Part shown: one piece after another, positions 26,135 through 35,564 of the stretch
Layout: every line of letters starts with the position of its first letter
Position numbering within the stretch: the stretch's first letter is position 1
Source of the DNA: Chitinophagales bacterium
GTDB lineage: Bacteria; Bacteroidota; Bacteroidia; Chitinophagales; CAIOSU01
NCBI GenBank assembly: GCA_040877935.1
Contig: JBBDNB010000023.1
Span: 1 to 64,000 of the forward strand
DNA length: 64,000 nucleotides
Direction: 5' to 3'
The notes under the pieces: model-generated
Database searches by the model: none
What the model was told of the DNA's origin: nothing
The model's input: only the letters and a program-made list of their open reading frames with translations
Program-made: the position numbers and the translations under genes

Positions 26135-26713
26135 CTAATTCTTTCTTCCCAATCTAAAGGCAACTCCTAAATTGATGAATGACAATACATTTCGACCAAC
26201 CTCGGCATATACTCCAAATACGGAAGTAGGATAGTATCTAATGCCAACCATACCGCCACCAAAAAAGCGGCCTCTGGAATTGACCTCATGGGAATAAAGG
26301 TTTTGTTCATAGCCCATAAGTACGCCTACATAAATATCCAATTTGTCAGTAAAGAGGTCAGCTCCGGTCAAATCCTCGATCATATTGTAGAAGTGGAAAG
26401 TACCTCTGGCACCCGTGCTTAGGGTAGTTGCCCTGCGCGTTCTGCTATTGTACCTTCTGGTAGCAACTCCGAAATATCCGCCCACGCCTACATAATCGTG
26501 CACACCGCCTTCTATTCCGAAAACTACGGGAATGGTAAAGCCTCTTCTTACTGCCACTCCGGGATAATATCCGTAGCCACCAAGTCCGATACCTAATTGG
26601 GGCACTACTTTTCCTTTATTAAACCCTCTGATTTCATCTTGGGCATTTACATTTTCTGTTGTGAAAATGATGCATAAACTTAAAACTGCTGAAATTAATA
26701 TTCCCTTCTTCAT
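26135..26713 (-). CDS. Outer-membrane beta-barrel-like protein
   Basis: This 192-residue protein carries a signal peptide (MKKGILISAVLSLCIIF, cleavage after NVNAQ) and Gly/Tyr-rich strands (VPQLGIGLGGYGYYPG, VGVGGYFGVATRRYN, FFGGGMVGIRYYP, INLGVAFRLG). This fits a small outer-membrane barrel. No specific family is recognised. It is monocistronic. The upstream gap (26714-26919) is AT-rich without a recognisable element. Confidence 0.72.
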   Translation of the reverse strand: MKKGILISAVLSLCIIFTTENVNAQDEIRGFNKGKVVPQLGIGLGGYGYYPGVAVRRGFTIPVVFGIEGGVHDYVGVGGYFGVATRRYNSRTRRATTLSTGARGTFHFYNMIEDLTGADLFTDKLDIYVGVLMGYEQNLYSHEVNSRGRFFGGGMVGIRYYPTSVFGVYAEVGRNVLSFINLGVAFRLGRKN

Positions 26714-26919
26714 AACGTGTAATTTTTAATGATTGAATAAATAGTATAGTAAGCATTAAAACAAACTCACAATAGTTCTGTCCTGATTAAAGTTGTAAAG
26801 TTATTCCGGTATATCAAAAACTTAGAATCATTATTGTGATAAATTACGTTAAAAATCCATTAAGACAAGATTTAACAAGGCTTAACAATAATCATTTTCG
26901 GACAATTAAAATTAAAAAC

Positions 26920-28368
26920 TCAGTATTTATTGCGTTCACTCCAAAGCAATTTTAATTTGCCAATACTGGGGAAGAAAGTCGTGAAAAATGCCAGTGGCAA
27001 AGATGCAGCCAACCATATCAGCAGACTTATTATCCAGTGCATATCAAATGTTTGCAAAAGCATAGCAAGTAAAACCAAAGCTGTTGTAAATGTGAAAATC
27101 TGAACTAAGTAGTTTAATCTAAAAGGAATAGAAAAATTTATCCATACACTAATAATTTGCGCTGCACCTACCAATACCTGGGTCATTAATGTTGCAGCCG
27201 CAGCACCATATGCCCCGTATTCGGGAATTAATAAGTAATTGAGCAAAATATTCAGGAATGCCCCTGTGAGTGCAATGCTGTTGAGCAATTTTAGTTTCTT
27301 GCCGGCTAAAAGCAAGGTGCCGAAAACATATACCATAGCTGTTCCAAAAAAGGAACTGATCAGCAAAACAAAAACTTCAGAATAATACAAATCAGCTGCG
27401 GGATATAGCAAAAACATCAATTCCTTCCCATAGAAATAGCTCCCCAGGCAAAGCAACAAAGCTGCCCCGCCCAGCAAGCGCGCACCCAACCCGAGCAGTG
27501 CCACTATAGATTCTCCTTTGGACAACATTCTGGAAAACATTGGCAGCAATAAAGACGCAAACAAATAAGCAAACATATTTACTGCATCGAGCAAGCGAAA
27601 TGAAGCAGCATATATACCCGCTTCCTCAGCTCCCTGATCACCCAGCATACGCTCAATCATCACCCCATCTATGCGGCTGTAAATTGACATTAACAACCCT
27701 ACAAAAGCAAAAGGGGCAGTAGCGCTGAGCAGTGGAAGAATGGATTTACTTTCCCAATTCCAGCTGACTTCACCGGCTTTGCGCAAAAGCCAAGCAAAGG
27801 CAAAAATAGCTGTAAGGCCCCAGGAGAGTGTTTGCAGGTATATAAAATATTGAATTTCAAAGGCATCTGAAAGTGAAATTAATAGGCTGCCGACCAGGAG
27901 AATCATCAGTACTCTGTCGCTGACCGAAAGCCAGGCATCTTCTCGAAAAGCCTGAAGGCCAGCCATCCCCGATCTGAAAAACAGCAGGAAAGAAAGAAAG
28001 ACTTGCCCCATACACAGAATTAAAAGCCAGTACAATTGTTGTCCTTCAAAACCCACCAGGTATGCTGCTAAAAGTGTAAGTGCCAGATAAAAAAAACTCA
28101 GGAACATTTTAAGTAAAAACAAAGTGCCGAGGTTTTCCATCAGGCTGCCTTCATTAGAAGATACTTCCCTGTTGTTGAAGTTGCTAATGCCAAAATCGAG
28201 CAATACATACAACAATACAGAAAAGTTATACAGCGAAAAATAGTTGCCATACTCGGCTGCACCTACCTGGTTTTGCACCACCCTGTCAATTCCAAAAATC
28301 CAGAATGGTTTGACAAGCAAATTGACAAACAGCAGAAACCCAAGATGAGAGACAAATTTTCGTGTCAT
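26920..28368 (-). CDS. Oligosaccharide flippase family protein (Wzx/PST-type)
   Basis: This 482-residue integral membrane protein has about 14 hydrophobic segments and the pattern of the polysaccharide transport/MATE superfamily: an N-terminal NLLVKPFWIFGIDRVVQNQV, the ISYSRIDGVMIERMLG-like segment (MSIYSRIDGVMIERMLGDQ, about 222-240) and paired helices in the C-terminal half. Such proteins flip lipid-linked glycans across the inner membrane for LPS, capsule or exopolysaccharide. It is divergent to a glycosyltransferase gene at 28441, which supports a glycan role. No polymerase or full glycan cluster is nearby. Confidence 0.88.
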   Translation of the reverse strand: MTRKFVSHLGFLLFVNLLVKPFWIFGIDRVVQNQVGAAEYGNYFSLYNFSVLLYVLLDFGISNFNNREVSSNEGSLMENLGTLFLLKMFLSFFYLALTLLAAYLVGFEGQQLYWLLILCMGQVFLSFLLFFRSGMAGLQAFREDAWLSVSDRVLMILLVGSLLISLSDAFEIQYFIYLQTLSWGLTAIFAFAWLLRKAGEVSWNWESKSILPLLSATAPFAFVGLLMSIYSRIDGVMIERMLGDQGAEEAGIYAASFRLLDAVNMFAYLFASLLLPMFSRMLSKGESIVALLGLGARLLGGAALLLCLGSYFYGKELMFLLYPAADLYYSEVFVLLISSFFGTAMVYVFGTLLLAGKKLKLLNSIALTGAFLNILLNYLLIPEYGAYGAAAATLMTQVLVGAAQIISVWINFSIPFRLNYLVQIFTFTTALVLLAMLLQTFDMHWIISLLIWLAASLPLAFFTTFFPSIGKLKLLWSERNKY

Positions 28369-28440
28369 TTCTCTAATTAAGCCTTAAAAATAAATATTAT
28401 TGCAGTGAGCAACCGTAAATTGAAATTTTAATCCCGCTAT

Positions 28441-29550
28441 ATGAAAATTGCTGTGAACACCCGTTTTTTACTTTCAGGACAATTGGAGGGCATCGGGTGG
28501 TTCACTCATGAGACTTTGAAACGCATTACACGCAATCATCCCGAGCACGAATTCATCTTCTTTTTTGACCGTCCCTACTCACAGGAGTTTATTTTTTCCG
28601 ATAATATAACACCAATAGTCCTTTATCCACCGGCACGCCATCCCTTGCTATTTTATGTTTGGTTCGAGTGGTCAGTGAAAAATGCATTAAAAAAACACAA
28701 AGCTGATGCTTTTATTTCCAGTGATGGGTTTATGAGCCTCTCTACAGATGTTCCTACATTATTGGTGATTCACGACCTGGCTTTTGAGCATTTCCCCGAA
28801 CATATCAATTGGTGGGATAGAAAATACTACCGCTACTTTATGCCCAAATTTGCAAAAGCTGCAAAGCGCATAGCCACTGTTTCTAATTATTCAAAACAAG
28901 ATATCGTAAAACATTACGGAGTTTCTGAAAATAAAATTGATGTGGTTTACAATGGTGTAAATGACAAATTCAAAACAGATAATGCTTCAAATCATTCTAC
29001 AAAAATTGAGCAGTCTTATTTTCTTTTTGCAGGAGCCATTCAACCGCGCAAGAATCTGGGAAATATTCTCAGGGCATTTGACAGCTTTAAAGCAAAAACC
29101 AATACCCCTGTTCAACTAATAGTAGCCGGAAGAAAAGCCTGGAGATATGAGCAAGATCTGTTGGTCTGGGAAAATATGCAGTTCAAAGATGATGTGCAGT
29201 TTATTGACCATCAGACTCCTCAGCAATTGTCCGTATTGATGCAAAATGCACTAGCACTGGTTTATGTTTCTTTATTCGAAGGTTTTGGCATTCCAATTAT
29301 TGAAGCCATGCGCTGTAAAACTCCGGTAATTACTTCCAAAACAAGTTCTATGCCCGAAGTAGCAGGAGATGCGGGCTTGCTATGCAACCCTAACAAACCT
29401 GCTGAAATTGCAGATGCTATGACCCGGATATATGAAAATCCAGAACTGCGAAAAGCACTGATTGAAAAATCTGAAGAACAACAAATGAAATTCTCATGGG
29501 ACAAAACAGCTGATAAACTATGGGCTGCTTTTGAGAAGATGATGAGTTAA
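28441..29550 (+). CDS. Family 4-type (GT-B) glycosyltransferase
   Basis: This 369-residue cytoplasmic enzyme has the GT-B fold of glycosyltransferase family 4: an N-terminal acceptor domain (about 1-175, with LEGIGWFTHETLKRI) and a C-terminal donor domain with AGAIQPRKNLGNILRAF (about 198-214) and the E-x7-E motif in LFEGFGIPIIEAMRCKTPVI (about 278-297). It transfers a sugar from a nucleotide donor, probably in mannosyl- or glucosyltransferase fashion; donor and acceptor are not readable from sequence. The divergent flippase gene suggests work on a surface glycan. Its stop overlaps the end of the convergent gene at 29547 by four bases. Confidence 0.92.
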   Translation: MKIAVNTRFLLSGQLEGIGWFTHETLKRITRNHPEHEFIFFFDRPYSQEFIFSDNITPIVLYPPARHPLLFYVWFEWSVKNALKKHKADAFISSDGFMSLSTDVPTLLVIHDLAFEHFPEHINWWDRKYYRYFMPKFAKAAKRIATVSNYSKQDIVKHYGVSENKIDVVYNGVNDKFKTDNASNHSTKIEQSYFLFAGAIQPRKNLGNILRAFDSFKAKTNTPVQLIVAGRKAWRYEQDLLVWENMQFKDDVQFIDHQTPQQLSVLMQNALALVYVSLFEGFGIPIIEAMRCKTPVITSKTSSMPEVAGDAGLLCNPNKPAEIADAMTRIYENPELRKALIEKSEEQQMKFSWDKTADKLWAAFEKMMS

Positions 29551-30137
29551 AACTTAACAAGGCTCCTTTTCATCAACTCATCCTGCTTTTTATTCCTGGA
29601 AGCATAAATGCCATACATCACGGCATCATACGTGAGCAAATAAATGCCTTGCAACATTACAGAATAACCAAATCCCTTGATCATCTCTGCTCTTTCTGGC
29701 TTAGCAATGCGTTTTGAGCGTTCATACATCCACAAACCGGAAAGCGTATAACCAACATCCAGTCCGGCATTGAGCAAATAAACCGTTTTGCTGCTTCTGA
29801 AACTTTTAGAAATTTGAAGCGGATCAGTTTCCACTTCTTTCTTTTTCATATAAGAAATTAAACTAGGCAAGGCAATTGCAAAATTCACTGCTCCCCAGCT
29901 CAGGTTCATCAAGTGAAAATTTCGCTGTGCACCTTCAGTAATCGGTGCAGCAATACTACCCGACACCATATTTGCCAAGCCCCAGCTTCCCAGGCTGATC
30001 ATTCCTCTTTTGCTGATTTGTTTGTTTCTTTGTTCAAAAGCCTTCCAGTCTTCTGCCAAGTTGCTTTCCTGAGCCAAAGCAGGCATTAAAATCAAGTGAA
30101 TCATTCCCACAACAAATATCAATCGAATGCTTTTCAT
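29547..30137 (-). CDS. DUF6992-like exported or membrane protein
   Basis: This protein of about 196 residues starts with a signal peptide (MKSIRLIFVVGMIHLILMPALA) when the ATG at 30137 is used; an in-frame ATG at 30182 would add 15 residues before it. The body has three to four hydrophobic helices (GMISLGSWGLANMVSGSIAA, LMNLSWGAVNFAIALPSLI, LLNAGLDVGYTLSGLWMYE, GFGYSVMLQGIYLLTYDAVM). This fits a small family found in Bacteroidota (I believe DUF6992), of unknown function. It is convergent with the glycosyltransferase and divergent from the ABC exporter. Confidence 0.7.
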   Translation of the reverse strand: MKSIRLIFVVGMIHLILMPALAQESNLAEDWKAFEQRNKQISKRGMISLGSWGLANMVSGSIAAPITEGAQRNFHLMNLSWGAVNFAIALPSLISYMKKKEVETDPLQISKSFRSSKTVYLLNAGLDVGYTLSGLWMYERSKRIAKPERAEMIKGFGYSVMLQGIYLLTYDAVMYGIYASRNKKQDELMKRSLVKF

Positions 30138-30165
30138 AAGCGGTTTTTTATCATTTTCAAAACAG

Positions 30166-30173
30166 TATCTTTG
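30166..30173 (+). promoter_or_regulatory. -7 box upstream of the ABC exporter operon
   Basis: TATCTTTG matches TAnnTTTG exactly, 26 bases before the ATG at 30200. At 19-base spacing the upstream triplet is TTT in place of TTG. Confidence 0.5.
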
Positions 30174-30199
30174 CGCCATCATTTAGATACATAATACAA

Positions 30200-31099
30200 A
30201 TGAAAGAAATTTTAGTTTTAGAATCTGTCAATAAAACTTATGGAGATTATAAAGCAAATGATGCCATAAGCTTTTCAGTTCCTGCCAATACAATATTTGG
30301 GCTACTGGGACCAAATGGTGCAGGAAAAACAACATTGATCCGCATCATCACCAATATTTTAAAAGCCGATTCGGGAAAGATATACATTGATGGCGAACTA
30401 TTAAAGCTCAAACACAGAGAAGTGATTGGGTATATGCCTGAAGAACGCGGACTTTACCGACAAATGAGAGTTGGCGAACACCTGATGTACCTGGCACAGC
30501 TCAAAGGTCTTTCAAAAAAAGTAGCCCGGCAAAAAATAGATGAATGGCTGGAAAAATTTGGCGTAGTAGATTGGTGGAATAAAAAAATAGAAGAGCTTTC
30601 GAAAGGCATGCAGCAAAAAATCCAGTTTATCGCTACTGTTATCCACGAACCCAAATTGTTGATTTTAGACGAGCCATTTTCCGGTCTGGATCCAGTAAAT
30701 GCCAACCTGATCAAAAAAGAGATTTACGAATTAAAGAGCAAAGGCACAAGCATTATATTTTCAACCCACAATATGGAATCGGTTGAGGAAATTTGCGAGG
30801 AGATTGTGCTGATAAATCAGGGGAAAAATATATTAAGTGGAAAAGTAGCGGAAATCAAACAGCGCTATAAGCAAAATCGATTTGAAATTGAATACTATGG
30901 TGCTTTACCTGACACAATTACAAAAAATTACAATATTGTAGAACAGCAAGAACAATCGCTTATTCTGCAAGCTGAAGAAAATATTTCTTCTACGAATGCT
31001 TTGCTTAAAGATTTGCTGGCAAGTGGCATAGAAATTAAAAGCTTTAATGAAGTGCTGCCTCGAATCAATGAAATTTTCATTAGAGAGGTTTCAAAATAA
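30200..31099 (+). CDS. ABC-2 transporter ATP-binding protein (NatA-like)
   Basis: This 299-residue ATPase has Walker A GPNGAGKT (37-44), the signature ELSKGMQQK, Walker B LLILDEP followed by FSGLDP, and the switch His in IIFSTHNME. A C-terminal extension (about 215-299) is typical for the NatA/CcmA group. It powers the permease encoded seven bases downstream. The pair resembles NatAB-type Na+ exporters and other ABC-2 systems, so the cargo is uncertain. Confidence 0.92.
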   Translation: MKEILVLESVNKTYGDYKANDAISFSVPANTIFGLLGPNGAGKTTLIRIITNILKADSGKIYIDGELLKLKHREVIGYMPEERGLYRQMRVGEHLMYLAQLKGLSKKVARQKIDEWLEKFGVVDWWNKKIEELSKGMQQKIQFIATVIHEPKLLILDEPFSGLDPVNANLIKKEIYELKSKGTSIIFSTHNMESVEEICEEIVLINQGKNILSGKVAEIKQRYKQNRFEIEYYGALPDTITKNYNIVEQQEQSLILQAEENISSTNALLKDLLASGIEIKSFNEVLPRINEIFIREVSK

Positions 31100-31106
31100 T
31101 TGAACA

Positions 31107-32411
31107 ATGAAAAAAACCTGGCTCATCATACAGCGCGAATACATTACCAGAGTGCGCAAAAAATCATTTATCATTATCACATTGCTGGCACCTTTTGGCT
31201 TTGCTTTGTTTTTTCTGGCGGCCATTTTGATTTCGGGCTACAGCGATTCCAAAAAGCGAGTGGCAGTTATTGACAATAGTGGTTTGTTTGAAAAGGGTTT
31301 TAAAGACAGTCAAACGCTCTATTTCTTCAAGGAAAACAAAGAACTGGAAGCGTATCGAGACAATTTTCAGGAGGACAACTACGATGGTATTCTCTTTATT
31401 CCGCCTATTAAGAATATGGACAATCCACGAGGTATAATGTATATCTCCAACAAACAACTCGGACTGCGTTCCCTCAGCTATATTGAAGCCCAGATCAAGG
31501 AAAACCTGAAAAATATTAAAATTGAACAGGCCAATCTGGACAAGGATTTTCTAAGGCAACTGGAAAATATTGATGTGCGGATTGAATCGAAAGTTTTTGG
31601 GGCAGAAGGCGAAGAAAAATCAGGAAGCACTGCACTTGCTACGGTAATGGGGTATGTGATGGGCTTTATTATTTACATAGCCCTTTTTATTTATGGCTCA
31701 ATGGTGATGAAAGGGGTGATGGAAGAAAAAACCAACCGTGTGGTAGAGGTAATGTCCTCTTCCGTGAAACCCATTCAGTTGATGCTTGGGAAAATCATTG
31801 GTGTAGGTGGAGTTGGGCTCACACAATTTTTGCTATGGGGTGTTTTGATCATAATCACTCAATTTGGATTAACGCTTATGTTTAGCGATAAACTGATGGA
31901 AATGTCAAAAACACAGGCAGATACCGCAGCTATGGGCGGCATGGATCCCGAGGAAGTAGCTCGCATTCTCGAAAGCCTACAGGGTGTAGATTTTGGAGCC
32001 ATGTTTCTTTATTTTATTTTCTTTTTTGTTTTTGGCTATCTGATCTATGGGGCTTTGTTTGCAGCTATTGGCGCAGCTTCCAACGATGATGGTGATATGC
32101 AGTCCCTGAATTTTATTGTGTCCATTCCGATTATCGCATCCATTTTTATTATGACATCGGTAATTCAGGAGCCCGAAAGCGGATTGGCATTTTGGGGCTC
32201 TATTATTCCATTCACTTCTCCCATTGTAATGATGGCGCGCCTGCCTTTTGGCCCTGCTACCTGGGAGATACTGCTCTCCATGCTTTGCTTGGTGCTTGGT
32301 TTCCTCGGTACGGTATGGATCGCAGGGAGAATATACCGAACGGGAATTTTGCTCTACGGAAAAAAAGTCAGCCTGCTCGAATTGGGCAAATGGATATTTT
32401 CTAATGAATGA
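31107..32411 (+). CDS. ABC-2 type transporter permease (NatB-like)
   Basis: This 434-residue membrane protein has one N-terminal helix (SFIIITLLAPFGFALFFLAA), a periplasmic domain (about 50-180) and five further helices in the C-terminal half. The ABC-2 signature region reads MVMKGVMEEKTNRVVEVMSS, followed by SVKPIQLMLGKIIGVGGVG. It forms a transporter with the ATPase seven bases upstream. Homologues are annotated as Na+ efflux (NatB) permeases; the cargo here is not proven. Confidence 0.92.
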   Translation: MKKTWLIIQREYITRVRKKSFIIITLLAPFGFALFFLAAILISGYSDSKKRVAVIDNSGLFEKGFKDSQTLYFFKENKELEAYRDNFQEDNYDGILFIPPIKNMDNPRGIMYISNKQLGLRSLSYIEAQIKENLKNIKIEQANLDKDFLRQLENIDVRIESKVFGAEGEEKSGSTALATVMGYVMGFIIYIALFIYGSMVMKGVMEEKTNRVVEVMSSSVKPIQLMLGKIIGVGGVGLTQFLLWGVLIIITQFGLTLMFSDKLMEMSKTQADTAAMGGMDPEEVARILESLQGVDFGAMFLYFIFFFVFGYLIYGALFAAIGAASNDDGDMQSLNFIVSIPIIASIFIMTSVIQEPESGLAFWGSIIPFTSPIVMMARLPFGPATWEILLSMLCLVLGFLGTVWIAGRIYRTGILLYGKKVSLLELGKWIFSNE

Positions 32412-32424
32412 TCTGTTAATAATC

Positions 32425-33207
32425 TCATACCCCATCCCCAATAATCTTATACAAAACCGGCTTGCTTGGAGAAGCGTCCAATTCCAGCGGGCAGATTTGC
32501 AGGTTGAGCAAATAATTACCGTCAGAAATGGAATCGGGTACATAAATCAGTTCGGTAATTGTAGCTGATTTCCGGGTGTAAAAGGGATATTGCCAAAAAG
32601 CCTTGTGTGCGGCCAGTGCTCCACCATCCTCTTCTTTATCCACCGAGGGCAGATCCACCAGTAGATGCTGAATATTTTCCTCTGCAAGATATGCCAGTGC
32701 CTCAGGCTCAAAATAAGGCGGGTTTTTACCGGAATATTTGGCCACCAATTTCAAACGGTCATTGGGTAGTGTTCTAACTATCAGTGCTTCAGCATCTGAG
32801 TCTTTTAATGCTTTTGTCAATTGCGAAGTGGTAATCATTAAATCACCATTGCTCATTTCTACCGGCTTAATACTAATCAATTTGGCAAGGGCGAAAAACT
32901 TCTTCAAATTTTCATTAATAGAGTAAAATTCCTTTGCGATGTGTCCCACACATTCTGTATGTGTACCATTGCCATGTGGGTTGATGTGTACATTGTAAAA
33001 ATTTACTGGACCTCCTTCTTGAGTACTGCCCACAAAATCTCCTGCGCGAACCGGCTCTGCTTCAGGCATAGGTGCAAAAAAAGCATTTACACAGTTTTTG
33101 TTCGGATGCAACGGAATGGAAATATCCAGCGGCTTGTCCAAATTCACTTTGAACATTTGGTCATTATGTGAGATTTTCGCCAGCATTGCTTCAGAGAATT
33201 TAGTCAT
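32425..33207 (-). CDS. Cyclase family protein (kynurenine formamidase-like)
   Basis: This protein of about 260 residues belongs to the metal-dependent cyclase/formamidase family, which hydrolyses formyl- or cyclic amides. The motif HGNGTHTECVGHI supplies the conserved His ligands, and LDISIPLHP and LLVDLPSVDKEEDGG are the expected strands. I start it at 33207 because an upstream in-frame ATG (33333) would add 42 residues without family similarity and overlap the start of the divergent S9 peptidase gene. The C-terminus (NLQICPLELDASPSKPVLYKI) is typical. The physiological substrate is unknown; no other kynurenine gene is nearby. Confidence 0.86.
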   Translation of the reverse strand: MTKFSEAMLAKISHNDQMFKVNLDKPLDISIPLHPNKNCVNAFFAPMPEAEPVRAGDFVGSTQEGGPVNFYNVHINPHGNGTHTECVGHIAKEFYSINENLKKFFALAKLISIKPVEMSNGDLMITTSQLTKALKDSDAEALIVRTLPNDRLKLVAKYSGKNPPYFEPEALAYLAEENIQHLLVDLPSVDKEEDGGALAAHKAFWQYPFYTRKSATITELIYVPDSISDGNYLLNLQICPLELDASPSKPVLYKIIGDGV

Positions 33208-33262
33208 TGAAATGAATAAGCTTAAATTTATGCAATTAAGCGTTTTGATAAAAACTAAAATT

Positions 33263-35155
33263 ATGAATGACACTCCCACAGCAGCAGAACTTATTGATGA
33301 AAGATTGATAGAACAGTTGATAGAAGCAGACAAAGGCGGAAGACCGGTCGAAGATTTCTTTCAAAACCCGGAAAAGGCTCAATTCAGGATTTCTCCCGAT
33401 GGCAAATGGATTGCCTGGCTCGCACCCTGGGAAAAGCGCATGAATATTTTTGTGAAAGAATACAGCTCAGATAAAATCAAACGCATCACATCACAGAAAG
33501 AACGCGATATCCCGGGCTATACCTGGGTCAATAACAATCAGCTGGTTTATATGATGGACGATGGTGGCGATGAAAACCACCACCTTTTTGTAACAGACAA
33601 AGCAGGGAAAAGCGAAAAAGACCTCACTCCTTTTGAAGGGGTAAAAGTAGAATTGATCGATGATCTGGAAGATAGAGATGAAGAACTGATCATTGGCATG
33701 AACAAAAACAACCCGCAATTATTTGAGCCCTACTTGATCAATATCAGCACCGGTAAACTGAAACAACTGGCAGAGAACAACAATCCCGAATTGCCTATAA
33801 TGGGCTGGCTGCCCGATCACAATGGAGAAATAAGGGTAGCGCTGAGTATGAGTGATGGCGTCAACAGCAATATTCTTTACAGAGCAAATACTGCCGATGA
33901 TTTTCATACAATTATTACTACCAATTTTAAAGAAACAGTGCAACCGCTGTTTTTCACATTTGACAATAAAGCGCTTTATGCTTTGTCAAACCTGGGCAGA
34001 GACAAAACTGCCGTAATCAAACTGAATCCTGATGATGGAAAAGAAATGGAAGTACTGGGCGAAAATCCCGATTACGATTTAGACGGACTGCACTATTCCG
34101 AAAAGCGAAAAGTACTCACCGCTATTTCTTATACAGGAGAAAAACGTGAACGTATATTCTTAGACAATGAGACTAAAGCTATTTTTAGTTTTCTAAGAAA
34201 AGAACTGGGCAATTATGAAATTGTAATTGCAGATTCAGACAAGGCAGAGGAAAAATTTATCGTTCGCACATACAGCGACCGTTCACTTGGAGATTATTAT
34301 CTACTTGACTGGCCGGAAAAAAAGCTCATACATCTTTCAGAAGTCAATCCGCTTTTGAAAGAAGAGGAAATGGCTGAAATGAAGCCAATAACTTATAAAA
34401 GCCGCGATGGTTTGAGCATTCACGGCTATCTTACTTTGCCCAAAAACACTAAAGCTGAAAACCTTCCTGTTGTGATCAATCCGCATGGCGGCCCCTGGCA
34501 CAGAGATGTTTGGGGATTTAACCCGGAAGTGCAACTTTTGGCCGACCGAGGCTATGCAGTATTGCAGATGAATTTTAGAGGCTCAATCGGATATGGGCGA
34601 AAATTCTGGGAAAGCAGCTTTAAACAATGGGGCATGAAAATGCAGGATGATATCAGTGATGGTGTGCAGTGGCTGATTGATGAAGGCATTGCAGATCCCG
34701 AAAGAATTGCCATTTACGGAGGCAGTTATGGCGGTTATGCTACGCTGGCAGGAATTGCCTTTACGCCTCAACTTTATACCTGTGCCATTGATTATGTGGG
34801 CGTTTCAAATCTGTTCACATTTATGGAAACCTTTCCGCCCTACTGGAAACCCTACAAGGAAATGATGTATGAAATGGTGGGCAATCCCAATGACGAAACA
34901 GATAAGGAAATGATGCATGCTGCTTCGCCTGTTTTTCACATCGATAAAATACAATGTCCACTATTTGTGGTGCAAGGTGCAAAAGACCCGAGGGTAAATA
35001 TTGAGGAATCCAATCAAATTGTAAAATCCCTAAAGGAAAAAAACATTGAAGTGCCTTACCTGGTGAAAGAAAATGAGGGGCATGGTTTTAGAAATGAAGA
35101 AAACCGCTTTGAATTCTACCGTGCACTTTGTGGATTTTTGAAATTGTATTTGTAG
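33263..35155 (+). CDS. S9 family prolyl oligopeptidase-type peptidase
   Basis: This protein of about 630 residues has an N-terminal beta-propeller (about 45-370; repeats such as FRISPDGKWIAWLAPWE) and a C-terminal alpha/beta hydrolase domain (about 380-630). The triad is Ser488 in GGSYGGYA, Asp575 in GAKDPRV and His607 in NEGHGF. Such acylaminoacyl-peptidase/dipeptidyl-peptidase-like enzymes remove N-terminal residues from short peptides. No signal peptide is visible, so it is probably cytoplasmic. The ATG at 33263 is chosen over an upstream in-frame ATG (33098) that would overlap the divergent cyclase gene. Confidence 0.92.
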   Translation: MNDTPTAAELIDERLIEQLIEADKGGRPVEDFFQNPEKAQFRISPDGKWIAWLAPWEKRMNIFVKEYSSDKIKRITSQKERDIPGYTWVNNNQLVYMMDDGGDENHHLFVTDKAGKSEKDLTPFEGVKVELIDDLEDRDEELIIGMNKNNPQLFEPYLINISTGKLKQLAENNNPELPIMGWLPDHNGEIRVALSMSDGVNSNILYRANTADDFHTIITTNFKETVQPLFFTFDNKALYALSNLGRDKTAVIKLNPDDGKEMEVLGENPDYDLDGLHYSEKRKVLTAISYTGEKRERIFLDNETKAIFSFLRKELGNYEIVIADSDKAEEKFIVRTYSDRSLGDYYLLDWPEKKLIHLSEVNPLLKEEEMAEMKPITYKSRDGLSIHGYLTLPKNTKAENLPVVINPHGGPWHRDVWGFNPEVQLLADRGYAVLQMNFRGSIGYGRKFWESSFKQWGMKMQDDISDGVQWLIDEGIADPERIAIYGGSYGGYATLAGIAFTPQLYTCAIDYVGVSNLFTFMETFPPYWKPYKEMMYEMVGNPNDETDKEMMHAASPVFHIDKIQCPLFVVQGAKDPRVNIEESNQIVKSLKEKNIEVPYLVKENEGHGFRNEENRFEFYRALCGFLKLYL

Positions 35156-35213
35156 GGATATAGCTGTCTTTCCAAATTGCTGATTAAGGCTGCTGACTCT
35201 TTCCGCGGTATAA

Positions 35214-35243
35214 TTGAAACTTTAATAGGTCTTATTATATTTG
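35214..35243 (+). promoter_or_regulatory. Full Bacteroidota promoter of the DUF4160/DUF2442 pair
   Basis: TTG (35214-35216), exactly 19 bases, then TATATTTG (35236-35243) is a full match to TTG-N19-TAnnTTTG. The ATG at 35259 follows 15 bases after the -7 box, so the leader should be short. Confidence 0.7.
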
Positions 35244-35258
35244 GATAAAAGTAAGCAC

Positions 35259-35564
35259 ATGCCTAAAATTTTTGAGTATTTAGGGGTTTTGATATTTTTT
35301 TATTCAAATGAACACGACCCTATTCATGTTCATGCTAGAAAAGGGGAGTTTGAAAGCAAAGCAGAGTTTTATATAGTGGATGGTAAAATTCATGAAATAA
35401 AAATTAAAAATGTAAAAGGAGCAAAACCATTATCAGGAAAAGACTTAAAGAATTTTCAAATCTTCTTGTCAAAATTTGCAGATGAGGTAGTAAAAAAGTG
35501 GGTAGATTATTTTGTTTACCATAAAAATGTAGATTTTGAAAAAATATCAAAAAAACTAAAATGA
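35259..35564 (+). CDS. DUF4160 domain protein
   Basis: This 101-residue protein matches DUF4160: MPKIFEYLGVLIFFYSNEHD, followed by PIHVHARKGEFESKAEF and a C-terminal helix pair. I start at the ATG at 35259, which is the usual family start. Its stop overlaps the ATG of the DUF2442 gene (ATGA), and a consensus promoter stands just upstream. DUF4160 and DUF2442 genes are often found side by side and have been suspected to form a toxin-antitoxin-like pair; no activity is established to my knowledge. The two His of HVHA could bind metal. Confidence 0.82.
   Translation: MPKIFEYLGVLIFFYSNEHDPIHVHARKGEFESKAEFYIVDGKIHEIKIKNVKGAKPLSGKDLKNFQIFLSKFADEVVKKWVDYFVYHKNVDFEKISKKLK

Noticed and set aside
33208-33333. 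N-terminal extension of the cyclase (42 residues)
   Set aside because: It shows no family similarity and overlaps the start region of the divergent S9 peptidase gene; the Met at 33207 fits homologues.
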